A stretch of 64,000 bases of DNA from Bidens hawaiensis (lineage: Eukaryota; Streptophyta; Magnoliopsida; Asterales; Asteraceae): contig JAIQDT010000190.1 of the NCBI GenBank assembly GCA_021521415.1, positions 2,728,001-2,792,000 of the forward strand, in the 5' to 3' direction. Both the position numbers and the translations under genes were made by a program. Of this stretch, positions 32,487 through 43,162 are shown in pieces; the stretch's first letter is position 1, and each line of letters starts with the position of its first letter. The notes under the pieces are model-generated. The model was not told where the DNA came from. It searched no databases and worked only from the letters and a program-made list of their open reading frames with translations.

Positions 32487-33738
32487 CTGATCGGATGAAC
32501 AAAAATATTAGTGAGGATGATGATTAGAAAGATGAGCCATTCAGGATATACCGTAAAGGATTCCACAATCGATGATTAAACGATGATGAACGATGCGAGA
32601 CCACAACAGCTAGGTTTGAGATCAATAAGTGAGTTGCAGGGTGTCATAATCAAATCAACGGCTAGGTTATGGTTCGAGATGGGTTTAGGATGTTACAACC
32701 ATGGTTAATTGGATTATTAACATCGATGAATCATGTTTTGATGTTAGGGTATGGACGACCTAAGAAAGTAACCAATACGGATTATAATTGATCTTTTTTT
32801 CCAACTAATTGACAATGTTAGTTATAATACGCGTATAAACTATTTGAAAAGATAAATTCCAACTATAACGCGAAGATTAAGCTACAAGAATACGAAATGG
32901 GTATGGATTGGACGAGTTTGGTAAAATAAAACGGGTATGGATTGTTGGTTTGGGATTTTAAATTATAATTATATATTATTTAATCAGATTTTACAATTTA
33001 GACAAAGAATATTTATAATATATGTATTTAAATAATATCATTAATTTACCAAAAATGAAAATAGGTCGGGTAACAGATATAAATTATAAGTGTGAAAACC
33101 CAAGTTGTTACATTTTGTTGGGGGTGTGACATAATACATATTTTCCATTGTGCTTTTTGTTTCAAGTCATTGTGTTTTATGTTTAGTGTAATTATGTAAA
33201 TAGTTTTCATCATTGTGTTTTATTTATTCGATAACTTGTTATTTTATCATTATATTTACATATTATGATTACACAATGATGTTATTAGTATTAATAAAAA
33301 ATGATGAGTAAAAAGACACAGTGATAGAAAAAACGACACAATAACATGTAAAAAGATACAATGACACAGTAACATAATATTTATTTTAATTTTTTTATAA
33401 CAAATTCATACTCATACTAAAGATAAAAAATGATTATTATGGTGATTTTTGTTTTAAAAAAATGTCATATGAAAAACTTATAGACATTTTAAAATACTGG
33501 AGTAATTGGCATGTGATTCGCATGTGGAGAGAAAAAATATGTGTTATTACTTTTATGCCCTTCCCTCTATGGTCTTCATTTGACATATGCCAATCAATTA
33601 TTGCTTCTAAGACTTATTATTTTTGTGAGCCTTTGTAAAATAACTTAATTCGTTATACCAAGTGTAGTGATGACCCCTGGCCCCTATGGATGCGTCATGC
33701 GCCATGTGACGCCACGTCACCAAAACGAGATTATACAA
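32487..33738. other. AT-rich intergenic DNA with MITE-like words
   Basis: No gene seen. About 33090-33430 contains CATTGTGTTTT words and their inverse AAAAAGACACAATG-type words, the same vocabulary as the fold-back element at 21884-22471, so a related small element is likely. 33640-33738, just outside the Copia-2 LTR, has GATGCGTCATGCGCCATGTG-type short inverted words. Confidence 0.4.
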
Positions 33739-34094
33739 TGTAAGTCCTTAGAATGGATCTTTCAATATGATATCACACAATCTCGTGATTATGCGGAATC
33801 TAACACGAGATGATTCAATATTATGTAAACAAACACATGAAGAACACAAAGAATATGCTTCAAAACACACGTATATTAAACGTCAAGAGCTTAAGAACAA
33901 AGGTTACAAAGAACCACCGATATCTCCCTCGTCTATCTTTCACACAGCTAACCTATAATAAACCTAATTACATTGTTTATATAGGTACTGCACACAAGCC
34001 CAAAAACAACCCAAAAGCCCACAGAGATCCAAGAGATCTCGGTTTACAAAATAAGCCAAATATCAAGTACAAACCATACTAATACTAGCCCACA
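33739..34094 (-). mobile_element. 3' LTR of Copia-2
   Basis: A 356-bp LTR starting TGTAAGTCC and ending TAGCCCACA on the plus strand, homologous to the Copia-1 5' LTR. A minus-strand TATATAAA box lies at 33976-33983. It is bordered on the internal side by a polypurine tract. The matching 5' LTR should lie to the right of the window. The flanking base pairs at the left are TACAA. Confidence 0.85.
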
Positions 34095-34107
34095 ATCTCC
34101 CCCTTGG
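34095..34107 (-). other. Polypurine tract of Copia-2
   Basis: Minus strand CCAAGGGGGAGAT immediately before the LTR, the usual plus-strand primer of Copia elements. Confidence 0.85.
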
Positions 34108-36621
34108 TTTGAATCTTCAACGTTAATCATGCTCAAGAATATTTGCGTCCGCCTCCTTGTAAGCACATGCCCATAAACTTGTTCTGATAATCAATCCCAC
34201 CATTCTTGTATACTTTTTAGCAGCAGGCTCGTACAGTGGTTCAACCATAATTTAGAAGTTGCAAAGAGTTTTAATATCCTTTTCGCAAAACTTCATTAAA
34301 TCAAGTGGGTCGACAAATCGAAACTACCCTTTTTGTAGACGGATAAAGACCATTGTCGTCTCAACATCATACATACAGAACGTCATGTCATATAAAGCAC
34401 TATCTGGAATTCTGGTAGAAAGAGGAATATGGCTTGCCTTCTTAGTTGCCGGCCACATAACATTGACCATTGTCTTCCCCGTCTTTGGAGATCGGACCCC
34501 TTTGGCTTTCTTTAAAAATGACTCAGCTGTGGTCATATTAGGGAATCTTTGATCAACATGATTCCTCAGAAGTTCCAGAAATCTATAGCCATTTTATCAT
34601 TATTGGGGTTGTGAAAAGGAGCATTAATAAGGTCACTGAGACCAACCCTTGTTCAGGATCCAAAATCCTTCATCTTCCTGTAATATTCGGTATTCCCAAA
34701 CCTTTTTTATCCCACTACATGGCTTTATCAATATCAAACCACCAAGACAAGACACCTGATAGATCACCATACTTGTCTGAGAAACCCTTCTGGAATTTAA
34801 CAATAAATGTATCCGGGTGATTGGAAGATTCCACGTTCTGATTTTAGTTCTTCATAATAAGAATTTTCTTTTGAATTCTTTCACTTTGTTCGGTTGTCTT
34901 TGGAGGGGTAGCAAGGTATTGTTCAAGTGTTTCAGAAGCGTCAATGTTTGAAGCAGGTAGCGCACTGGAACTATCACCTTGACTGTCAGCAGGTGCCTTT
35001 TCAGCAACGTTCTCACCGCTTTTAAATTCATCCCTAAATTTCTGAATAAGCTTTTTGCTGGAGGTCTAAGTACCTAGCGGTGAGGCCGCCCATATTGGCT
35101 TGAAGTTCATTGATCTTTAAATCTTTATTAGAGTTGCTTGCTTCAAGCTCTTGAATTCGTACATCCTTCACAACCGAGTCTTGTTCAAGTTCAAAGACTC
35201 GTCCTTGTAAGGATTATACATCAACCAGTTCAGCATCAAGTGTGATCCCCTTGCCTTTATCTTACAAACACTTGTCTTGCGTCTCCCAGAATGTGGGCAA
35301 TATCTTCAGCGGCGCTTGAACTCGATTGACCAACCGGGTCTGACGATCCTGATGGCTCTTCTGGGTACTAAATATTAGCTTCAAACTCGAACTAATGAGA
35401 AATATCATCAAAAATCTGGTCTTGAGTTTGATGCTCAGCAGTAGACGGACTTGCATCAACTTGAGCTTTTCAGACTCAGGTTCCTTTTGTTGGCTTGTTG
35501 GTGTAGTTTTTGTAACCAGCACACCCAGTCTTGGATCTTTCTTTCTTATTTTTCTTGGAATGAGATCGGTGGCTGGTTCTTCTGAAAAATCTTCATCTCG
35601 TGTCGCAGTGACTGATTGAAGAGGTTTCAATGCAATCATCTTGAGCTGATCATTAAACATCTCAAAGTCTTTCAACTGATTAGCAGTAGGTACAGTCTGT
35701 TCTTCTTGGTGCTTAGTCTCCATGTGTTGTGATGGAGAACTATCTAGCTCATCATCGTCAGAGATGGTCTTGTAAGTTGTTGTGAACCTCTGAGCAGGTG
35801 TCACATGCTCATCAGCAATCGGGGCACTGGCATTATCAGGTGCAGCCTCAGTTTCAACAAATCTTCCAAACTTGTCTAGTTAGTGAAGAACTTTATACAA
35901 AACTTTCGCCCCTTTTCGTGACTGCTTCATCAACCCAAATGTGTTGGGACCGATAGCTTTCAAATCGAGTGTTTCTACATATTTGATGAGGTCACGATAG
36001 TGTGAGTCATATATCATATGAAGAAACCTCTTGTACATCAAAAACATCTCTTTCTTCTTTCTCTTGAGGTTACTCACCATCTCATCGAACACAAACTTGG
36101 AATAGTTATCGTTCCAGTCCATGGTCAAAGCAACCACAGTCGACATCTGAATGTGGCTGATTTCATCTGAACCCCCCTTTCGTCCTGAGACACACGTGAA
36201 GACTGTGTGAATCAAGAACCACCAGTAGGGATGGAATATCTTCTTGATGGCTGGAGGGTAGGATCCTTCATATCACATTCTTAGAGCTACTTCATCAACA
36301 GCGTCAGTGTAGTATTCTGTTGGGTAGTCGGGTTGATCACCAAACAACAGAAGCTCGCGAATTATAGCCTCTGAGATGATAACCGGTGTTTTCTGAATCT
36401 TCGAGTCAATTGTTACAGCTCCCACAGCACCCCTCCAGTTGATGGAAGCATTGTTCCAAAACTTTGTCACCATCTTCTAGCAAATAACAGGGGTTCCACG
36501 TATAGCATGAGAAATCCTGCACGTGTTGAAACCCACATAGACTTGAATTCCTTGTGTACAAGAGGTGTATCCTGGCAATATTGTGAGTATCCACATACTT
36601 CAATTGTGCATGATATGCCAT
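34108..36621 (-). pseudogene. Copia-2 3' ORF (env-like position), near full length
   Basis: It starts at ATG 36619-36621 (MAYHAQLKYVDTHNIAR) and runs to within tens of bases of the polypurine tract, about 2.5 kb. A conserved N-terminal domain spans 35880-36621 (KFWNNASINWRGAVGAVTID, LFGDQPDYPTEYYTDAV, FTCVSGRKGGSDEISHIQMS, VFDEMVSNLKRKKKEMFLMY). A variable charged middle lies at 35262-35804. A C-terminal part lies near 34130-34540 (MVNVMWPATKKASHIPLS, SALYDMTFCMYDVETTM). Sireviruses carry an extra ORF at this position; function is unproven. Frameshifts near 36560 and 35250 and several stops disable it. Copia-1 carries the same N-terminal domain. Confidence 0.7.
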
Positions 36622-39089
36622 GACTGCAACCAACGAGTCAAGTTAATAGTGTATCCACTTAACTGGATAATCACTCAGTATTATAAAAAAAATTGACAAC
36701 TTGGCTAAAGAACAAGTACCAAAAATGCAAATTTAGATAATATTAGTCCTTATTTGTAAATTAATGTCAATTTTAATATATAAACAGTGGTATTCGGTTC
36801 ATAAACTGAGTTTTCTGTCAATAAAAGGTGTTTTATGTCCAAGTAAAGAATTCTCTGTCCAACATTAATAAAGAATTGTCCAGTACAACCGAGGACATGA
36901 GTTTTCGGTCAATCAAAGTTGGTTCTCGGTCAAAGTTTGACCGAGAACCCTTGATAATTCTGAAGATCTTTTAAGGGTTCTCAGTTTGACCAAAGGTTTT
37001 CTGTCAAACCTCCTCGAGAACCCCAAACCGAGATCTCTAAATATCTTGGCTTAGGACCCCATAAGAAACCCTTGGGTTGCCGCTCGAGATTCGCATCCTC
37101 TTCCTTAATCCACCAAAAACTCCATTTATGGAGAACCTACAACTCCTAAGATTCAAAATATGACCGAAAATACACTAATCAACTTTTCATGTCACAATCA
37201 TACATAGTAATTACACATTACAATCAAATATCTTAGTTAATATAGCAATTTAAACCAAAGATCGTTCAACGGAAACCCGAGAACCTCTGCCAAGGTTTCA
37301 TATACCTTTTAATGTCAACATTTGAAGGAACAAATATGATAAAGATGAAAACGAAGATGAATGAGTCAGAAACTTAGGGTTTTCATCTTATAGAGAAATT
37401 AATGAATTGAGATTTAAACTAATTAAACCAATAATGCAGATTTTTTCCTTTTAAACTTCAAAACTTTAAGTTTGGGCCGAAAACCCTGATTGGCCGAAAA
37501 CATGTGGTGAACTTGGGCCAAACCATCAAGTCTAAGTTACACTCATCAAAAGTTTTAAGGGCCATACTGACTTGGGCCAAAAACAGATCCATGTTTTAAA
37601 ACCGATCTCTTATAACATTCGTTTCGACAAGAGTAAGCATGAGGTAAAACTAAAATTAATAACAAATAATGTTAAAAAAACAAAAAAAAAGTAGAAATAG
37701 TGACATAAGAAAAAAAAACTTTAATCACTTGGTCTTCTTATAATTTAGCAAATTTTGGGATCAGATTTCAATTTTGATAAACACGCAACCTCTTAAGAAA
37801 AAATCTGAACATGGAATCATATTGATTAAGATGCTTTCACAATGATTCATGTTGGGCATTATTATGACATAGAGAGACAGGTTGATAGCCGGTATAATAA
37901 ACTTAGCATGATTTGCATTGCAACAGTGATATGAGTTATGTTCAATTAGGCATAAATCTTATATGGACATCACTCATGGACCTGTGATGCCTCCTATCTC
38001 TTCTCAATGCGTATTTTTTTCCCCAGATCACCCCAATTTGACTCCAACCCCCCTAGTGCTTGATCAAAATATTTTCTGTACATAAACAAAACTTTATAAG
38101 CTTTAAGGTTGAACGTTGGACTTACAAGCCATCCGGACTTTCATACCTTACATTCATAGTGTTTAGGTCTTATTTGAATGCCCCACCCTTGTAGTTCTAG
38201 GTTGACCCTTTAAGCTTTTGAAAGACAAAATCTAGTAACACGGTATTATAAATATATTATTATTATTATTAAATATAATATTTTGGAGATCAGGCACTAA
38301 CGGGCTCGTGTATGACTGGATGATTACTTTTATAGCCTATCATTCGAAGAGATATGTCTGGAGACATGCACATTTCTTCAAAATGACTCTCTATAGTAAG
38401 TTTAGCAGATTTAGTTTATATTGCTTCAACTTTTACGCATCATGGAAAGCTACCAAGCAAATCAATGATTGTTCTAAAGCCTTTTAAGTCTAGTAACTTC
38501 ACATGTTAAGTACACAGAATCAATTTAATATCATTTCCCAAAGGTTGGATCAATTTTCATTTGATAATATTTTAAGTTTCTAAAAAGCTCTTAACTGAAT
38601 AATCGTATCACTTCCCACTTGTGTTAAACTCAGTCGCCCCTGTCACTTTTAGTTTTCAGGTAAATGGCTACCGCGCATGTCTATAGGTAGATAACAGAAC
38701 CAAACATATATAAAAATACATGTCCCTCAAACTTTGAGTAACCGACATAATTTTAAGCGAAAGAATTAAGACAAAACACACCACAATCGCCCTAGTTGCT
38801 TTCAGTCTTTAGGTGAATGGTTATCTTGTATGTCTATAAGTAGATGACAGTACCAAACATATACAGTGTATATATCCCTCAAACTTGAGTAACCGACGTA
38901 ATTTTAAGCGAAAGTGTTCAAATATATTTTTCTTTCTTTTTTTAATAATAAAACACACACATGCTCTTCTTGAATTTTTTTATTTTCTCCCCCTAAAGTT
39001 GGGCAAAATTTTTAAAGAAAATAAAAATATTTATGTACAAATTTAACCTCAAAAAGACTCAATCATCGAAACGAAGAATTTTAAGAAAA
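36622..39089 (-). other. Copia-2 spacer between RNase H and the 3' ORF
   Basis: About 2.4 kb without a supported gene. It contains copies of the GTTCTCGGTCAAA motif (36890-37030, 37470-37510) also present in the Copia-1 leader, a segment collinear with the Copia-1 spacer (37806-38220), a diverged tandem repeat (38627-38935) and a purine-rich CTTTAGGGGGAG on the minus strand near 38989-39000 that resembles an internal polypurine tract. Confidence 0.6.
38627..38935 (-). repeat. Diverged tandem duplication in the Copia-2 spacer
   Basis: Two segments of about 150 bases (38627-38770 and 38788-38935) share strings such as TGTCTATA, GTAGAT, ACAGTACCAAACATAT-type sequence, CCTCAAACTT and AATTTTAAGCGAAAG in the same order. 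Confidence 0.75.
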
Positions 39090-39898
39090 CCCCAAAAGCA
39101 TATTAAATCTGGCTGTTCCAACCGGTTTTGTAAATAAGTCTGCCACAATATTATTAGTGTGAACTTGCTCAAGATGAATCAATTTACGGTCGTAACAATC
39201 ATGAATAACATGAATTTTAATGTCAATGTGCTTGGTTTTTGAATGCTAAACTGGATTTTTAACAATAGCAATAGCAGCATCATTATCACTAAAGTTTGGG
39301 ATGTCAAGAAATTCCAAACCGTAATCCAACAATTAATGTTGCATCCAGATGACATATTCACCCTCGGCAGCGTATGTAGACACCGTTTGTTGTTTCTTGC
39401 ACTGCCAAGAAATGAGTCGATCACCCAAAAATTGACATCAGAAGACGTTGATTTCTTGTCAATATCATCTCCACCATAATTGTAATCAGCAAAAGTATAT
39501 AAATCAAAATCTGAGTTTTTGGGGTACCAAAGACCAAGCTTCGGTTGCCCTTTCAGATATCTAAAAATACGTTTAACAACAATTAAATGAGAGAGTTTAG
39601 GATTAGCCTGGAATCGGGCACATTGACAGATAGCAAACATGATGTGAGGGTGAATGGAAGTGAGATACATCAGGGATCCGATCATTGACCGATAGTAAAT
39701 TTGATCTACGAGATTCCCTTCAGGATCGAAAGAAAGAAGAGGTCTTTCCACCATATGAGTTGCCGCTCTCTTAGAGTCTTGAAATTCGAACTTTGCTAGC
39801 ATAACTTCGACATGTTTTCCTTGATGCAACAGAATTCCCGTTGAACTTTGACGAACTTGAAACCCTAGAAAAGTTGTCATATCTCCCAACGAACTCAT
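39090..39898 (-). pseudogene. Copia-2 RT C-terminus and RNase H
   Basis: The long frame 39179-39898 has FLGFQVRQSSTGILLHQGKH, PYYRSMIGSLMYLT-type sequence (QIYYRSMIGSLMYLTS), KRIFRYLKGQPKLGLWYPK and ADYNYGGDDIDKKST. The first catalytic D of RNase H (usually ADSD) is replaced in the string ADYN. The C-terminal part is frame-shifted but recognisable in other frames down to about 39090 (TKPVGTARF-type end, antisense of TGGCTGTTCCAACCGG). RNase H function is not expected. Confidence 0.8.
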
Positions 39899-40560
39899 TT
39901 CAAATATATTCTTAATGACTTCTTCAAATTCAGATCATAGTGCAGTACTTGTATACTCGAAGATATGTCATCTACATAAATCCGAAACGATATCAGATCC
40001 TTGTCAACAGTTTTGATAAACAATGTATGATCGATGGTTCCTCTTTTGTACCCATGCCCCAGTAGATGAGCCTTCAAGGTTAACCATGCCCGAGGTGATT
40101 GGTGTAGACCATAAAGGGCTTTATCTAGCTTGTAAACTTGAGTTTGCTTCTTTGAGTCCACAAACCCTGGTGGCTGATCCATATAAATCTCCTCCTTTAC
40201 TTAACCATACAAAAATGTTGTCTTGACATCCATCTGATAAACCGTGAATCCCATGGTGGAAGCTTATGCCAGAAAAATTCAAATGGCCTCAAGTTGAGCC
40301 ACAGGAGCATAAACTTCAGTGTAGTCTAAGCCTTCAACTTGACGAAAACCACGAACTACGAGCTGCGCTTTGTTTCGAACGATAACACCCGTATCATATT
40401 GCTTGTTACGGAAAACCCGTCATGTATCTAACGCTTTCTTTCCAACGGGCAGCTCGACCAATCTCCAAACCTTGAGTTTATCAAACTAATTTAATTCCAC
40501 ATGCATGGCGTCCACCCAACTTGGCTCTTGTAGCGCCATTTCAATTAACTTAGGCTCTAT
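39895..40560 (-). pseudogene. Copia-2 reverse transcriptase
   Basis: The frame 39895-40182 carries MDQPPGFVDSKKQTQVYK, YGLHQSPRAW and the catalytic YVDD (RIYVDDISSS). Upstream sequence to about 40560 encodes, in broken frames, the RT start (region collinear with Copia-1 5283-5690). Frameshifts on both sides. Confidence 0.8.
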
Positions 40561-41327
40561 CTGAGAAATTAAACAAGAAAATAAACAACTATTGATGTGT
40601 GCGATCTGACTTCTGGTTGACACACCTGTTTCAAGAGGACCTATAAAATTTTTAATTGGATGATCTCGTTAAATTCTTGTCAAAATTGAATGCCCGGGAA
40701 AAGAGCTGGTAGAGGGTAAGTTTGTTGGATCTTCCAGGATTACAGTAAGAGGGTTCTTGCATCCAGATTTCGCCGTACTGTGTGAGTACGGAGTACTGGC
40801 AATGTATTCATTTGGTATGACATCTGGGAATAGAGTGCTTCCAAAAATTTGTCGAATCGTACTCTCCTCAACTGATGAAGCATCGATTACTGGTGCTGGT
40901 GAAGACATAGTTTCTGTAACATCTTCTTGTTGGCTAGCTGACAATGGCTGAGTAGTGTCTAATGATTCTGAAGTACCAATACCCAGCAGAAGAAATATGA
41001 GAGTCAGTAGGTATGTCTTCTTCTTCATCAAAAGAATTTGAAGCACCGGCAGCCGAAATTTATGTATCGACATCTAGAAACACATTGAAAGGCTTAAAGG
41101 GTTTAGTATAATCAAATAACCAGTCATCCGTCATACGATTCCACTATCTACTTAGTTGAATTGTTGTAAACTCTATAGGCGATACGACCAGCATGTCCAA
41201 CAAAGTAACAATAATCAGCCGTGGCTCCAAACTTTTGGAGTTGTTTCAAGATTCAGGAGAGTACATGGACACCTAAAAGCTCAAAAATGAGGAACCATGA
41301 GCTTGTGACCATAAACAATCTCATTTT
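40561..41327 (-). pseudogene. Copia-2 integrase C-terminal part and linker
   Basis: The frame 40669-41073 covers the linker (IRQIFGSTLFPDVIPNEYIAS, closely matching the Copia-1 linker at 8090-8190). 41074-41327 aligns with the Copia-1 integrase C-terminus around 8400-8690 in broken frames. The catalytic core that should follow is missing: the sequence jumps to an inverted block at about 41328. Confidence 0.75.
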
Positions 41328-41485
41328 ACTAACAAAGAGTGCTTGATTTTAATGCCTGGTATCATCATACCAGAAGACTGGGTTCTTGTTCGATCATAGA
41401 GAAAAGATAATGCTTATGTGATCGATATGAACAAACATGTTCCTGATTAAATCACCTGTTTAATTTCAAAAGTGTCAGAACATGT
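41328..41485 (+). pseudogene. Inverted fragment of the Copia-2 pre-integrase domain
   Basis: Here the plus strand, not the minus strand, encodes PGIIIPEDWVLVRS, RKDNAYVIDMNKH and SKVSEHV, matching the Copia-1 pre-integrase sequence that lies on the minus strand at about 9330-9474. Everything around it in Copia-2 is minus-strand coding. About 1.07 kb present in Copia-1 (8690-9765) is replaced by this roughly 157-base inverted piece. Two in-frame stops are present. Confidence 0.8.
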
Positions 41486-41916
41486 CTTCATGTTTAAGAT
41501 CAGTTAGTTTTTGGTACCCAATCCATAGTAACACTGGGTAAGCCGGATTTATTTAAACTTGTCACGGGTTGCCATGACATGTCTTCCTGATTACCTAAGA
41601 TTGAACTTGATAGCTTGATTACAAGAGATTTAGGTGACCATTCATATCTTGCTTGAATAGTTTTGCCATTTGTATGAATGGATGACTTAATCTCTAGTTT
41701 GCGAGTGGGAGACACAAATAAATTTGACTTCCGAACTTGTTTCGGTCTAGAAACCGACTTGTTCTTGAGACCGAAGCACAGTTACTATCACTTTTTAGAA
41801 ACGTGTTAGACTTCGTTTGATGAGGACTAAACCTATCAGCCTTGTTTATTTTCCAATCACCGTCAGAGGGATTTGCCTTATGATAACTTTATTCCTTTTC
41901 AGGGGTATATCGAGGC
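41486..41916 (-). pseudogene. Copia-2 gag-protease linker piece left of the Tekay array
   Basis: The frame 41500-41715 (IKSSIHTNGKTIQARYEWSP, LPSVTMDWVPKTN) is collinear with Copia-1 around 9760-9990. It continues on the other side of the array at 63422. The break falls between the second zinc knuckle and this linker. Confidence 0.75.
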
Positions 41917-41921
41917 ATATA
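41917..41921. repeat. Target-site duplication ATATA, left copy
   Basis: ATATA directly outside the left LTR of the array, repeated at 63417-63421 outside the right LTR. No other duplication occurs inside the array, so the whole 21.5-kb array derives from one insertion. Confidence 0.9.
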
Positions 41922-42319
41922 TGTAACACCCCGTAACCGCAGCGGAAACGTAAACGGGATGCAACAGACACATCTGATATCAACAGCATTGCTTATAAAA
42001 AAACACCACTACATTAATTTAAACGTATTACATTGTTCCGAGTTTCGTTACCGTCTAGGCGTTATCACATAAGTTTTACCGATAGTACGTTAACATGTTT
42101 AATACAAAATATAGACCCTTAAGCTTCCACAAAATAGCACACATCATCAAGCACGTATCACTCATTCCAATTTGGGTGTACCTAGAAAGCATGTAAAGAA
42201 AACGGGTCAACTACGAATAGTTGGTGAGTTTCACTAATTTAAATAAACCATGACAATTCATTATAATAATCATAAATTAGCGACGTAATTATGCTGAGCC
42301 TACAAGTGAAACCTCTGTT

Positions 42320-42489
42320 AACCCAGAAACACATCTAATAACCTCTGGGGACACTGTTAACCCAGAAACACATTTAATAACCTCTGGGGACACTGTTAAC
42401 CCAGTAACACATTTAATAACCTATGGGGACACTGTTAACCCAGAAATACATTTAATAACCTCTGGGGACACTGTTAACCCAGAACACTG
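42320..42489. repeat. 39-bp LTR minisatellite with TCTGGG/CCCAGA hairpins (LTR 1)
   Basis: Four 39-bp units plus a partial one. Each junction contains TCTGGG, 11 bases, CCCAGA, a perfect 6-bp inverted repeat. Related single copies occur outside the array near 42810 and 42845. LTR 2 (from about 51484) and LTR 3 (from about 60689) have five units, including a variant unit with CTCTAAGG. Confidence 0.9.
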
Positions 42490-43133
42490 TTTCGGGCCTT
42501 ACAATATTAGCAACTCAGACAATTACCATCTTAATACATTACCGTACGATTCCCGTATAATAAACATTATATAAATACATTCATTTCCATGCGATCGGCA
42601 TGTACTTAGACACTTTGATAACAACATGCTTTCCGCCCCGGGAATATATTTAAAACAGTTCAGTAAAAAGGGGCTCGTGAAACTCACCTTTTCGTGAGTA
42701 AAGATGTAATACTGTGCGCGGCTACCGGTCCGGATCTGTAATACGATCCCTAAGTCGTTACTACACAATTTCTATTAATATAACTTAAATTCGTGTTAAC
42801 CGGTACGTCTGGGGACAATGTTAACCCAGTACCGTACACGATCCGGGAACAATGTTAACCCTGAAACACTTCTCAGGACTTAGATTGTGATATCACTTAG
42901 AGTTCTTTAGTCAAAACTACCATTAGTTTGTTTTCTCATTTTGCGTGCCTAGCACGGTTATCCGTCTTTATGTTTTCAAAAATGAGTTTGGTCACATACG
43001 ACCCGAAAATAGTTGTTACTGATATTTTAATTATAGTGGTGAAATTAGAGCTCGGTTTAGAAACCCCGTTTGGCCGCGGGGCCCGTTTCCGTCTTTAATA
43101 CACCGGAAACTGCTAAATCGGGTAAAAATACCC

Positions 43134-43162
43134 AAATCATCCGAATTATTTTCGGATGATTT
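43134..43162. repeat. Perfect 12-bp inverted repeat in LTR 1
   Basis: AAATCATCCGAA, a 5-base loop, TTCGGATGATTT. Conserved in LTR 2 (52338-52366) and LTR 3 (61543-61571). Possible structured RNA or protein-binding site within the LTR; no function known. Confidence 0.85.

Noticed and set aside
42320..42489. Regular 39-bp repeats considered as a CRISPR array
   Set aside because: No variable spacers; units are contiguous, and the context is a plant LTR.
42523..42768. 81-codon minus-strand ORF, present in all three LTRs (also 51727-51972 and 60932-61177)
   Set aside because: Same argument: an LTR-internal chance frame in recent duplicates.
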